Assembly (NCBI GenBank): GCA_016209985.1
Contig: JACQVB010000233.1
Coordinates: 1 to 41,476, forward strand
DNA from: Gemmatimonadota bacterium
GTDB taxonomy: Bacteria > Gemmatimonadota > Gemmatimonadetes > Gemmatimonadales > GWC2-71-9
Reading direction: 5' to 3'
Length of the DNA: 41,476 nucleotides
A program made the position numbers and the translations under genes. Positions 8,045 to 15,837 of this stretch are shown here, piece by piece. Under the pieces are notes generated by a model that worked only from the letters and a program-made list of their open reading frames with translations, made no database searches and was not told the DNA's origin. Within the stretch, counting starts at the first letter, position 1. Each line of letters starts with the position of its first letter.

Positions 8045-8068
8045 GGACCGGGGCGGGTAAAATCTTCC

Positions 8069-8581
8069 TCAAGGAACCCGGGCGTACAGAAACTGGTCCA
8101 CCACCCGGCCGTCCTTGATCGCGCTGCGCCGCATCCGGCCTTCGAGCTGGTAGCCGGCTTTCTCCAGCACTCGGCAGGACCCGAGATTCCATTCATAAGG
8201 AACCGCGTAGACCCGCGTGAGCTGATGCTGATCGATGGCGTAGCTGGTCACCGCCCGCACGGCTTCCGTGGTGATGCCGCGTCCCCAGAACGGCTCGCCC
8301 AGCCAATATCCCAGCTCGGCCGAGACGCGCTCGACATCCTGGTGCAGCCTGAAGCCGATCCCGCCGACGGCGTGGCTATCCAGGGCAATGGCGAAAAAGG
8401 TTTCCGGGCGCATGGCGAGTGAGCGCTCGATGAAGGCGCGCGCGTCCTCTTTCCCGTACGGGTAGGGGAACGCGTCGCGCAGACCGAGCCAGATCTTCCG
8501 GTTGTTGGCGTGTGTCGCCAGGCTGTCGATGTCGTCGGTGCGGTAGGAGCGCACGACGCCCAGGGGCAGGTCGAGTTGCAC
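8069..8581 (-). CDS. GNAT family N-acetyltransferase (RimJ/RimL type)
   Basis: A 170-aa cytoplasmic acetyltransferase. It opens with VVRSYRTDDIDSLATHANNR, the usual RimJ/RimL beginning. The acetyl-CoA binding strand-helix is ELGYWLGEPFWGRGITTEAVRAV (about residues 90-112), where the pyrophosphate loop normally reads Q/RxxGxG/A; here it is WGRGITT. It ends with CRVLEKAGYQLEGRMRRS, typical of the family. Such enzymes acetylate ribosomal protein N-termini, amines or small molecules; the acceptor is unknown. The ATG at 8581 lies 120 bp from the divergent dipeptidase start. The left end abuts the DAO1-tail relic. Confidence 0.85.
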   Translation of the reverse strand: MQLDLPLGVVRSYRTDDIDSLATHANNRKIWLGLRDAFPYPYGKEDARAFIERSLAMRPETFFAIALDSHAVGGIGFRLHQDVERVSAELGYWLGEPFWGRGITTEAVRAVTSYAIDQHQLTRVYAVPYEWNLGSCRVLEKAGYQLEGRMRRSAIKDGRVVDQFLYARVP

Positions 8582-8700
8582 GGGATATAGATCGGGAGAG
8601 GGGCGGCAGGACGCAATCGCCTGGCTTGACCACGGGCTCCCTCGCCTCTAGCATCGACTGTTCCGAGGAGACGACCAACCTGCGGCACGGAGGCGCAACC

Positions 8701-9948
8701 ATGACTCGACGCTGCGTCCTGCTGGCGACGCTTATGATGTTCCCGACCGGCGCTTTTTCCCAGCAGCGGTGGACGCCCCCGGATTCCGCGCTGCTCGCCA
8801 GGGCCAGGGCGCTGCTGGAACAGGTGCCCTTCGTCGATGGCCACAACGACCTCCTGGATTACGTCCAGGAGAACCTGGGCAGCGATCTCTCCCGGGTCGA
8901 TCTGTCGAAGCGCCAACCGGGGTTTCCGGCCGACATTCCGGCCCTGCGGGAGGGGCGGGTCGGAGTGCAGTTCTGGTCGGCGTATGTGTCGGCCGACTCG
9001 ATCCGCACCGGTGGCGCGTTGCGCCAGGCGCTGCGCTCCATCGACCAGGTGCAGCAGCTGATCGAGGCCTACCCGGAGTTCGAGTTCGCCCGCACGGTGG
9101 ACGACATCGAGCGAATCCATCGGAGCGGCAAGATCGCCTCGCTGATCGGGTTCGAAGGGGGGCACGGGATCGACAACACCCTCTCCGCGCTGCGCATCTT
9201 TTACCGTCTTGGCGTGCGGTACATGACCCTGACGCATTTCCTGACGATCGACTGGGCCGATGCCGCGACGGATTATCCTCGCCATCACGGGCTCACCGAC
9301 TTCGGCCGGGAGGTGGTGCGGGAGATGAACCGCCTGGGGATGATGGTGGACCTCGCCCACGTGAGTGCCGAAACCATGCGGGACGCGATCAAGACGAGCC
9401 AGGCCCCGCTGATCTTTTCGCATTCCGGCTCGCAGGCCATCAACAGCCATCCCCGGAACGTGCCGGATGACGTCCTGCGGATGCTGGCGAAGAACCGCGG
9501 GGTGATCATGGTGGACTTCATTGCGGCGTACACGCCGCCTAACGCGCCGGCCTGGGCCTCGGCGCGCGACTCGGTGCTCCGGCAGGCGCATGCCGAGCTG
9601 GCGTCGGACAGCGCCATCGCCGCCCGGGTCGCCAACTGGGAGCGCCGCAATCCCGAACCCCGCGGGACGGTGGCCGATGTGGCCGATCACATCGATCACA
9701 TCCGCCAGGTGGCCGGAATTGACTATATCGGCATCGGCTCCGACTTCTACACCCCCGCCCCCATCGCGATGGCTGTGGGGCTGGAAGATCCCAGCAAGTT
9801 CCCCAACCTTTTCGCCGAGCTCATCCGCCGAGGCTACAAGGATGACGACTTGAAGAAGATCGCGGGCCTCAACTTCCTCCGTGCCATGCGCGAGGCGGAG
9901 CGGGTGGCGGCGAAACTCCAGGGGACCGAGCGCCTGAAGTCGGAGTAG
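8701..9948 (+). CDS. Secreted membrane-dipeptidase-like enzyme (peptidase M19)
   Basis: A 415-aa exported metallopeptidase with an N-terminal signal (LLATLMMFPTGAFSQQ). M19 landmarks appear in order: VDGHNDL with zinc ligands His48 and Asp50, SLIGFEGGHGID carrying the bridging Glu, YMTLTHF, MVDLAHVS, PLIFSHSGS and YIGIGSDF. Known M19 enzymes hydrolyse dipeptides, including those with a C-terminal D-residue, in the periplasm. The frame is open upstream to 8512, but ATG 8701 is preferred because it starts the signal peptide. The final TAG overlaps the GTG of a DAO-type start (9948), so a peptidase-oxidase operon once continued here. Confidence 0.88.
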   Translation: MTRRCVLLATLMMFPTGAFSQQRWTPPDSALLARARALLEQVPFVDGHNDLLDYVQENLGSDLSRVDLSKRQPGFPADIPALREGRVGVQFWSAYVSADSIRTGGALRQALRSIDQVQQLIEAYPEFEFARTVDDIERIHRSGKIASLIGFEGGHGIDNTLSALRIFYRLGVRYMTLTHFLTIDWADAATDYPRHHGLTDFGREVVREMNRLGMMVDLAHVSAETMRDAIKTSQAPLIFSHSGSQAINSHPRNVPDDVLRMLAKNRGVIMVDFIAAYTPPNAPAWASARDSVLRQAHAELASDSAIAARVANWERRNPEPRGTVADVADHIDHIRQVAGIDYIGIGSDFYTPAPIAMAVGLEDPSKFPNLFAELIRRGYKDDDLKKIAGLNFLRAMREAERVAAKLQGTERLKSE

Positions 9949-9977
9949 TGAAAACGGCAGACGTCGTCATCGCGGGC
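9948..9977 (+). pseudogene. Ten-codon stub of a DAO gene start
   Basis: The 30 bp from GTG 9948 read VKTADVVIAG and match the first ten codons of DAO2 (MKRADVVIAG at 11286) at 26 of 30 positions. The stub overlaps the dipeptidase stop, exactly where a translationally coupled downstream gene would begin. It then stops abruptly at base 9978, the last base of the convergent outer-membrane gene. It looks like the original start of the second operon gene, cut off when the 1.3-kb segment 9978-11285 arrived. Confidence 0.6.
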
Positions 9978-11078
9978 TTACCACCGCACCCCCAGATTCA
10001 GCCCAATCGTGACGAACGCCGGATTCGTGTCTCGCCTAACCTCGGCCCCGATGGCGAGCGGCAGTTTTGGTGGCGCCAGATCCACCCCGATGCCGAAACC
10101 GCCACCAAAACCCAGCGCCCAATCGATCCAGGGAGCGACCGTCGTTCTCACGATTAGAGAACCAGAAGGGCCCAACGTCGCAGGGGGGCAGGACGGGCAG
10201 GGTTCCGACTCCGTGAAGTGGGTCCGCCGGGGACGGAAGCCAACGCTTGCCAGCGCGTACGGCTGGATCCATCCGCCGAAGGGGCGAATTCGCGCCGCGG
10301 CGGCCGCCGTCATGACGCTGGTATTGCCGAGGTCGAGCCGGGGGCTGGGCGAGTAATCGGTCGGCGGCGCCTTCGCATAATAATTGGTGACGATACGGGA
10401 CCCGATCCGCTGGTACGACACTTCCGGGCCGATCGCAAAGAACCGAAACGGGAACCACAACCCCAGGCGTCCGCCGCGTAGCCCGCCACGGGGGTCCGCG
10501 TCGGCGACGGACGCGCGGGTGGTGGCATAGTGGAGCATGATCCGGCGCCAGTGTGGTCGCGGAGTCCGCGCGGCGGCCGGGAAGACGAGCGTCCAATGCC
10601 GCACCAGGGAGCCCGCGGCCGCTCCGACCCCAGCGCCAACGGCTGCGCCAAGGGATCCGGCCACGGCGCCGGCCGCGACGGCCAGAGCCGATCCGTCCGC
10701 GCTACAGTCGGGCGGGTCGTCGCACAACGTCTCGGATATCCCTGCCGCGAGAAAGCCGATGAAGAGGGCGCTGGGGATGCCGGCGGACGGCGCGCCAATC
10801 AGCACGCCTTTCTTCGCGGACCCTCCGCGAACCCAGAGCGAGTCGATGGCGGTCACCTGGCGCCGTTCTCCCGGCTCCGAAAGGGACAGCTCCGATGCGG
10901 TGATCCCCTCGTATCGTCCTTGAACGACGGTTCCGGATCGGTCCCGTATCCGGATCTGCGTCCCGATCCGGAGTGACGCCACCGTCTCGCGTATCCCGTG
11001 TCCGGGGGCCTCTTGCTGCGCCTCTCCTGGGGCCGTGCCCCACAAGAACAACAAGACGCCCGGCATCCAGTATCTCAT
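9978..11078 (-). CDS. Secreted outer-membrane-type protein of unknown function
   Basis: A 366-aa protein with a signal peptide (WMPGVLLFLWGTAPGEAQQ). Residues 30-90 form an Sm-like strand set (IRIRDRSGTVVQGRYEGITA). A Gly/Ala-rich hydrophobic segment follows (AVAAGAVAGSLGAAVGAGVGAA), resembling a glycine-zipper. The C-terminal 180 residues alternate polar and aromatic residues and end in VTIGLNLGVRW, the pattern of an outer-membrane barrel with a terminal aromatic signal. Two Cys pairs (TLCDDPPDC, CPSCP) could be disulfides. The gene sits inverted between the dipeptidase and DAO2 and its stop codon directly abuts the DAO stub. No named family recognised. Confidence 0.7.
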   Translation of the reverse strand: MRYWMPGVLLFLWGTAPGEAQQEAPGHGIRETVASLRIGTQIRIRDRSGTVVQGRYEGITASELSLSEPGERRQVTAIDSLWVRGGSAKKGVLIGAPSAGIPSALFIGFLAAGISETLCDDPPDCSADGSALAVAAGAVAGSLGAAVGAGVGAAAGSLVRHWTLVFPAAARTPRPHWRRIMLHYATTRASVADADPRGGLRGGRLGLWFPFRFFAIGPEVSYQRIGSRIVTNYYAKAPPTDYSPSPRLDLGNTSVMTAAAAARIRPFGGWIQPYALASVGFRPRRTHFTESEPCPSCPPATLGPSGSLIVRTTVAPWIDWALGFGGGFGIGVDLAPPKLPLAIGAEVRRDTNPAFVTIGLNLGVRW

Positions 11079-11285
11079 GAGCGGTGGCTCGGTCGGAGTT
11101 CCCGGAAATACCTCCCGCGCCTATCAAGCGCCAGTCAAGTCGAAGGTTGTGATACCGAAAGACAGGGTAGGGCGGCAAGAAGGCGGCTGGGTTGTTACCT
11201 CAGGCAACAGTTCCGACCGGCTTGCTCCCGAGGCGGACAAGTACCAAGTTCTCAGACCGGCGTCGGACCGGGAAACCGACATCAG

Positions 11286-12584
11286 ATGAAAAGAGCAGAC
11301 GTCGTCATCGCCGGCGCGGGCATTGCCGGAATCGCCATCGCCCACCGGCTGGCCGAGCATCACGGGATTACCGACATCGTCCTGGTGGATCCGCGGCCGC
11401 CGCTCACCTTCACCAGCGACAAGACCGGCGCTAATTACCGGGATTGGTGGCCCGTTCGACCGCTGGTGGAGCTGACGCGCCGCAGCATTCAACTTATGAG
11501 CGAGATGCTGGACTCAGGAGCGGCATTCACGGTGAATCGCCGCGGCTACCTCTATGTGTCGACTCGCCGTGAGTTTCGCGACACGCTGCCCGGGCTGCTG
11601 GCGCCGTACGCCCAGGCGGGTGCCGGGCCGTTACGGATGCACGAGCCATCGGGCACGACCAACTACGAGCCCGCATCGCCGACCGGCAGGGCGGGGGCCG
11701 AGGGCGCCGATGTGCTCGATCCCGAGATCATCCGCCGTACTTTCCCCCACTTCTCGCCGAGCGTCACGGGAGCCATTCACGCCCGCAACGCCGGTACCCT
11801 AGACACCGTAGCCCTCGGCCAGTACCTGCTGGCGGCCGCCATGCGCCACGGTGTTCGGCTGGTGCGCGGGGAAGTGACCCGGATCGACGTGACCGGCAGC
11901 CGGATCAGGAAGATCGGGATTGTGGCCGAGGATGGATCATCCGAAATCGCGACCCGTCACTTTGTGAACGCTGCGGGCCCCTTTGCCGGCCGGGTCGCCC
12001 GGCTCATGAACGTCACGCTGCCGGTGATCAACGTGCGGCAGCAGAAAGTCGCCATCCCCGACCCACTGGGCGCGGTTCCGCCGGATGCGCCGTTCACCAT
12101 AAGCCTCGATCCGCAGGGATCGCTGCCTGCGGGTCTGCACATCAAGCCGGGCACATCGGGCGGCCGAGCGGTGATCAAGCTGGGATGCGCATTCAATAAG
12201 GAGCCGGAAGAGCCGGACTGGGAGCCGCGCGTCACGACTGAGTTCCCCGGTCTCGTGCTCCGTGCGGCAGCGGAACTGATTCCGGCGCTCGAGTCCCACC
12301 TGGACCGACCGCCGGCGCCGGTCGCGCACGAGGCCGGCTACTACACCAGGACGCCGGACGAGCTGCCGCTCATCGGCCCGCTGGGAGTGGACGGCGCCTA
12401 TATCGTGGGGGGCCTGGCCGGATTTGGCGCCATGGTGGCGTGTGCGGCGGCCGAGATCGCGGCCTCATGGATCGCGGGGACGGCGAGGCCGGCATGGACG
12501 AAGAGCTTCGAGCCGGGTCGCTTCACTGCTCCGGGCCACGGGCAGGCCATCGTCACCGAAGAGAGGCTGAGCGGAGCACTGTGA
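11286..12584 (+). CDS. FAD-dependent oxidoreductase (DAO family), DAO2
   Basis: A 432-aa flavoenzyme starting at ATG 11286; the frame is open upstream but the FAD motif VVIAGAGIAGIAIAHRL (residues 6-22) fixes the start. It contains GANYRDWWP, a FAD-loop variant seen in sarcosine/dimethylglycine dehydrogenase relatives, HFVNAAGPFAGRVARL at the second FAD contact, RQQKVAIPDP, TPDELPLIGPLG and GGLAGFGAMVACAAAE near the end. It is likely a cytoplasmic amine or amino-acid dehydrogenase; substrate unknown. In the ancestral layout it probably followed the M19 dipeptidase directly, which would suit oxidation of a dipeptide-derived amino acid (inference). A hairpin stands 45 bp after the stop. Confidence 0.85.
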   Translation: MKRADVVIAGAGIAGIAIAHRLAEHHGITDIVLVDPRPPLTFTSDKTGANYRDWWPVRPLVELTRRSIQLMSEMLDSGAAFTVNRRGYLYVSTRREFRDTLPGLLAPYAQAGAGPLRMHEPSGTTNYEPASPTGRAGAEGADVLDPEIIRRTFPHFSPSVTGAIHARNAGTLDTVALGQYLLAAAMRHGVRLVRGEVTRIDVTGSRIRKIGIVAEDGSSEIATRHFVNAAGPFAGRVARLMNVTLPVINVRQQKVAIPDPLGAVPPDAPFTISLDPQGSLPAGLHIKPGTSGGRAVIKLGCAFNKEPEEPDWEPRVTTEFPGLVLRAAAELIPALESHLDRPPAPVAHEAGYYTRTPDELPLIGPLGVDGAYIVGGLAGFGAMVACAAAEIAASWIAGTARPAWTKSFEPGRFTAPGHGQAIVTEERLSGAL

Positions 12585-12629
12585 TGCCGTCCATAACCAT
12601 CGGCTGGCTCCACGTTACCAGCGGTGAGC

Positions 12630-12652
12630 GCCGAGCCATTGGGCGGCTCGGC
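12630..12652 (+). terminator. Possible terminator hairpin after DAO2
   Basis: An 8-bp perfect inverted repeat GCCGAGCC / GGCTCGGC with a 7-nt loop, 45 bp after the DAO2 stop. It lacks a downstream T-tract, so intrinsic termination is uncertain. The rest of the 320-bp gap to the kinase gene (12585-12905) shows no convincing gene. Confidence 0.3.
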
Positions 12653-12905
12653 TGGGCCGGCCTCCCAGGAAGCAATGGAAACAGCGGCCAGAAGCGCGAT
12701 CGTCGGGCCGCCGAACGTTGACAAACGAATCGTCATATACGAGGGCAAATCATACGCGATGTTTGCCCGTTCCGATGTCGCACACGCGCGGACATCAGGG
12801 TCGTCTTCTCCGACGGTTGCTCGTCGGGTCCCGTCAACTGTAGAAGCAACAAGGGCCAGACTTCCCGGGACCCCCCTGAGCCGAAACCGCATCGCAGCGA
12901 GCGAC

Positions 12906-14864
12906 TCAGCCCTTCGACTGGTCTCCGCTTATCCCCTCCAGCGCCCGCTCCACCTCGGCCTGCCCTTCCAGCAGCCGCTCGATATCGATCGCAATCTCCC
13001 CGGCCCTGGAGAGGTTCTCCGTAATCCCTTCCACCGCCCCGCTACCGGCATGCATGCGCAGCAGATCCAGCCGAATGGTCTCGAGCGACGTCACCGCGTC
13101 CTGCAGCCTGGCCTGGGCCGCAGCGCGCGCCCGTTCCAGGTCCTCCGCCACATGGTCTCGCTGCTCGTTCAGAGCCGGCGCGGCGGCGCCGGCGCGGCCG
13201 TCGGCTGCGAGGTCGCCCAGCAGACCGTTCAACTCCTCCACCCGCTGCCGCATCGCTTGCGCGTCCTGCTCCAGCCGCCCTACGACCGCGGGCAGCTCGT
13301 TCAACTCCTCCCGGACGCCCTTGGGCAGCTCGCCAAACAAGCGCTCCACGGCCATTCCGATCGCCATTTCCGTGGGTCGATAGCCGGTCGTAGGAGCGGG
13401 TAGCCCCTTGAGCCCGAAACCCGCCGCGTTGAACAGCCATTTGCCCACCCGGCTTTCCCAGAATCTCATCCAGCCCTTATCGCTAAGCTCGGGCCGCCGG
13501 CTACCCCGCAGGGCGGCGAGCGGGAGGCCCACCAGCGTTGACAGTATTGCTCCACCAAATGTCAGTAGGGCGACGCCGTCCGCCACCACGCCCGGAAGCG
13601 CGCTCAAATCGAAGAGGAATGCGAGGCCGGTTCCCAGCCCGGTGGCCCCCAGCCCGCCATACAACAGCCCGGATGCCAGGCGATCCACCCAGGTGCGCTT
13701 CTCACCCAGCTCGAACGCCAGCTCTTCCCGCTGGGCGTGGAGATCGTCCTTGAACGCGAGGAGCAGCTCCCGCTGGCCATATCCCGACCGCAGCAGGTTG
13801 CGCGCCATCCGCAATAACATCGCAGGAGGCACGGACCCCATCGCCACCCCCGTGAGCGCCATGAGCAAACTCGCTACCATCGGCTTGCCGTTGATCACGA
13901 ATATCACCGAAGCGACTAGACACCACGCCGTGAATATCCCCCAGATCACGAGACCGCGGACCTGCTCCCGGTTCTGCTTGATGAACACCCGGAGCGCGAG
14001 CGGAATCTCGCGGCGCAAGGCGAGCGACCGGCTCAGAGCCGCGGCCAGGTCCTCGCCGTTGGCGAACCGGTCCGCGGGTTTCTTGGCAAGGCAGCGATCG
14101 ACCGCCTGGGCCAACTGCTTCGGCACTTCCGGAGCGACGCTCGCCACTCGCGGCGCCGCCTGGGTGATGTGCTTGGCGAGGATCGCTGTGACGCTCTCGG
14201 CCTCGAAGGGAAGCCGGCCCGTCAGTATGTAGAATCCCACCACGCCCAGCGAATAGATGTCGCTCCGCTCGTCCACCGGCTCGCCGCTCGCCTGCTCGGG
14301 ACTCATGAATTCGGCCGTCCCCAGCAGCTCGCCCCGGCCGGTGAGCCCGGGACCCGCGCTGACCTGCGCGATCCCGAAATCCGTCACCAGCGCGCGTCCG
14401 CTCCCTTCCTCCAGCAGGATGTTGTCGGCCTTGACGTCCCGGTGGACTACGCCCTGCGCGTGGGCGTAAGCCAAGGCCCAGGCGACCTCCCGGATGATGC
14501 GGGCAGCCTCGGCCGCCGGAAGAGGCCCTCGCCGCCTTATCGCCGCGCCGAGCGACTCGCCTTCGACATAGGCCATGGTGAAGAACACGAAATTGCCGAC
14601 CTGCTCCACCGTGTGGATCGGCACGATGTTGGGCTGGGAGAGCCTCGCCGCCGTGCGCGCCTCGCGCATGAACCGTTCGCGCAACGCCGGCTCGGCGGCG
14701 AGAAGCGGGGGCAACAGCTTGAGCGCCACGGGACGGTCCAGCGCGACCTCGTGGGCGAGATAGACGATACCCATCCCGCCCCGGCCAAGCTCCCGCTGAA
14801 GGGAATAGCGGCCGGCGAGCGCTTCCTGGAGCGCGATGAACTCGGAGTCGGCGTCGTTGGGCAT
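12906..14864 (-). CDS. Membrane-anchored Ser/Thr protein kinase with coiled-coil tail
   Basis: A 652-aa eukaryotic-like kinase. The catalytic domain spans about residues 20-285: glycine loop GRGGMGIVY (28-36), Lys49 in VALKLL, HRDVKADN (catalytic Asp143), DFG at 162-164 and MSPEQA in the activation segment. The kinase core appears intact. After a linker come hydrophobic segments in two pairs (LVIWGIFTAWCLVASVIFVI and VASLLMALTGVAMGSV; GLLYGGLGATGLGTGLAFLF and ALLTFGGAILSTLVGLPLAA), then a long Glu/Arg/Leu-rich coiled coil. It has no PASTA or TPR domain, so the membrane and coiled-coil tail probably provide sensing or dimerisation. Substrates are unknown. It is monocistronic and convergent with DAO2. 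Confidence 0.92.
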   Translation of the reverse strand: MPNDADSEFIALQEALAGRYSLQRELGRGGMGIVYLAHEVALDRPVALKLLPPLLAAEPALRERFMREARTAARLSQPNIVPIHTVEQVGNFVFFTMAYVEGESLGAAIRRRGPLPAAEAARIIREVAWALAYAHAQGVVHRDVKADNILLEEGSGRALVTDFGIAQVSAGPGLTGRGELLGTAEFMSPEQASGEPVDERSDIYSLGVVGFYILTGRLPFEAESVTAILAKHITQAAPRVASVAPEVPKQLAQAVDRCLAKKPADRFANGEDLAAALSRSLALRREIPLALRVFIKQNREQVRGLVIWGIFTAWCLVASVIFVINGKPMVASLLMALTGVAMGSVPPAMLLRMARNLLRSGYGQRELLLAFKDDLHAQREELAFELGEKRTWVDRLASGLLYGGLGATGLGTGLAFLFDLSALPGVVADGVALLTFGGAILSTLVGLPLAALRGSRRPELSDKGWMRFWESRVGKWLFNAAGFGLKGLPAPTTGYRPTEMAIGMAVERLFGELPKGVREELNELPAVVGRLEQDAQAMRQRVEELNGLLGDLAADGRAGAAAPALNEQRDHVAEDLERARAAAQARLQDAVTSLETIRLDLLRMHAGSGAVEGITENLSRAGEIAIDIERLLEGQAEVERALEGISGDQSKG

Positions 14865-14939
14865 CGAGCCAGGAGTTTGGGACCCTGATATTGCAGGGCG
14901 GCAGTCCGGCTGTCCATGGGAACGTCTCTCACAGGCTCC

Positions 14940-15087
14940 CTAGACGTTAAACCACACCCCGTACCCCTTCGCCCTCAGCTCCAATGCCAGGTTCCGCTCG
15001 CTCAGCTCGGCCTCATCGCGCGTAAGCGCGGGATACCGGCGATAAAACTCCGGCCGTAACCGAACGCCATATCGATAGATCTTGTCC
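14940..15087 (-). pseudogene. C-terminal relic of an unidentified gene
   Basis: On the minus strand an open frame without a start ends at TAG 14940-14942 and reads like a conserved protein end: DKIYRYGVRLRPEFYRRYPA, then LTRDEAELSERNLALELRAK, then GYGVWFNV. It joins directly, head to head, with the DAO relic that starts at 15088. There is no upstream coding sequence. Family not recognised. Confidence 0.45.
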
Positions 15088-15330
15088 GAATGGGCGGGTT
15101 TGTACGAAGTGACGCCGGACGATCAGCCTATCCTCGGACGATTATCCCAGCCGGAGGGGTTGTTTGCGTGTACCGGGTTCAGCGGGCACGGCTTCATGCC
15201 AGGGCCGGCCAGCGGCCTGGTGATCGCGGAAGAGATCATCGACGGGCGTGCCCACACGCCGTTGTACTCGGGTACCGCGGCGTGCTGCTTGAACCGATCC
15301 CACCGAAGGCGATCGATGTCTATGATTTAG
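15088..15330 (+). pseudogene. 3' relic of a DAO1 paralogue with an inverted 64-bp segment
   Basis: The segment reproduces the last 240 bp of a DAO1-like gene (WAGLYEVTPDDQPILGRL, FACTGFSGHGFM, GPASGLVIAEEI). Up to 15258 it aligns collinearly with DAO1 2907-3079. From 15260 to 15323 the sequence is instead the reverse complement of the equivalent 64 bp of DAO1 (3080-3143), matching at 54 of 64 positions with no gap. The collinear stop codon follows. Read back in its original orientation the inverted part encodes IDIDRLRWDRFKQHAAVPEY, a plausible variant of the DAO1 tail. There is no gene body upstream. Confidence 0.85.
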
Positions 15331-15375
15331 CGTGCTGCTTTCCTGCCCGGGCACAGTGGTCGGGCCCCGCGTTGG
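15330..15375. repeat. 46-bp repeat, copy 1 (second copy at 24022)
   Basis: Starts GCGTGCTGC and contains GTGGTCGGGCCCCGCGTTGG. It matches 24022-24065 at about 38 of 46 aligned columns with two single-base gaps, in the same orientation. Copy 1 begins directly after the stop codon of the DAO relic. Origin unknown. Confidence 0.45.
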
Positions 15376-15430
15376 GCATTTCGCGACCCGCAGGCGAGTG
15401 GCGGTGGCGGGAAGGACCGTGGGGGATAGA

Positions 15431-15504
15431 GAACGAACAGGGAGGGCCTGCTCGTTTAGTCGGGACGGCCGGGACTTGATGGCGAAGCACAGCGAGTGCT
15501 GGCC
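15431..15504 (-). repeat. tRNA-half repeat, copy A, with terminator-like hairpin
   Basis: TCGGGACGGCCGGGACTTGA (15460-15479) is the reverse complement of a tRNA T-arm plus 3' acceptor, with one extra G. To its left (downstream of the tRNA end) is a hairpin, GAACGAACAGG / CCTGCTCGTT (15431-15456), resembling the hairpin of copy C. To its right the T-loop is interrupted by an insertion containing the hairpin AGCAC-AGCGA-GTGCT (15486-15500), after which tRNA homology is lost. Confidence 0.6.
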
Positions 15505-15627
15505 GGATTCGGCGCCATTGTAGCCGGCCTTCGGCTCCTTTGCTGCCATGATCGCGAGCCAGAGGAATTACGCGTCCTCCTTTTGCGGACTAGACTATGA
15601 CGAAGAGGCGTCCAATCCGGGATCATG
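15499..15627 (+). pseudogene. Possible C-terminal relic of a DAO2-like gene
   Basis: Bases 15499-15525 match the DAO2 coding sequence around 12413-12440 (CTGGCCGGATT, GGCGCCAT) and read LAGFGAIVAG. After a frame change the sequence continues as AAMIASQRNYASSFCGLDYD, resembling the usual end of DAO proteins (a YASxF...YDD pattern). It has at least one frameshift and no gene body. The call rests on short similarity. Confidence 0.35.
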
Positions 15628-15642
15628 ATTCGAGGAATCCGC

Positions 15643-15837
15643 ATGGCTGACTCTCCTCATGGTGATGAAGGCGCGGGCCTGGAATCCGGGCGCGAATCGC
15701 CGCCTCCGACTCCACGCTGGGTCAAGGTGTTCGCCGTCGTCGTGCTGGCGCTGGCGCTCCTTGTCGTGATCGTGATGGCGACAGGGATCGGGGGTCAGCA
15801 CGGTCCCGCGCGGCACCTTCCCGCGCTACGGCCGTGA
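15643..15837 (+). CDS. 64-aa single-pass membrane protein
   Basis: A small protein with an acidic/Pro-rich N-terminus (MADSPHGDEGAGLESGRESP), then one transmembrane helix (VFAVVVLALALLVVIVMATG), then a short basic tail containing GQHGPARH. ATG 15643 has GAGGA 6 nt upstream and is preferred over ATG 15625. Its stop overlaps the GTG of the next membrane protein as GTGA, so the pair is translationally coupled. The GQHGPxRH tail recurs in small membrane proteins next to DUF2269-like genes as far as I recall; function unknown. Confidence 0.65.
   Translation: MADSPHGDEGAGLESGRESPPPTPRWVKVFAVVVLALALLVVIVMATGIGGQHGPARHLPALRP

Noticed and set aside
8248-9699. 483-aa minus-strand ORF overlapping the acetyltransferase and dipeptidase
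   Set aside because: Runs antisense to one gene and out of frame with another; both real genes have family motifs.
12585-12892. Small minus-strand secreted peptide (MTIRLSTFGGPTIALLAAVS...)
   Set aside because: The short hydrophobic leader is tempting, but the frame continues into the end of DAO2, there is no clear ribosome-binding site, and no homology is recognised.
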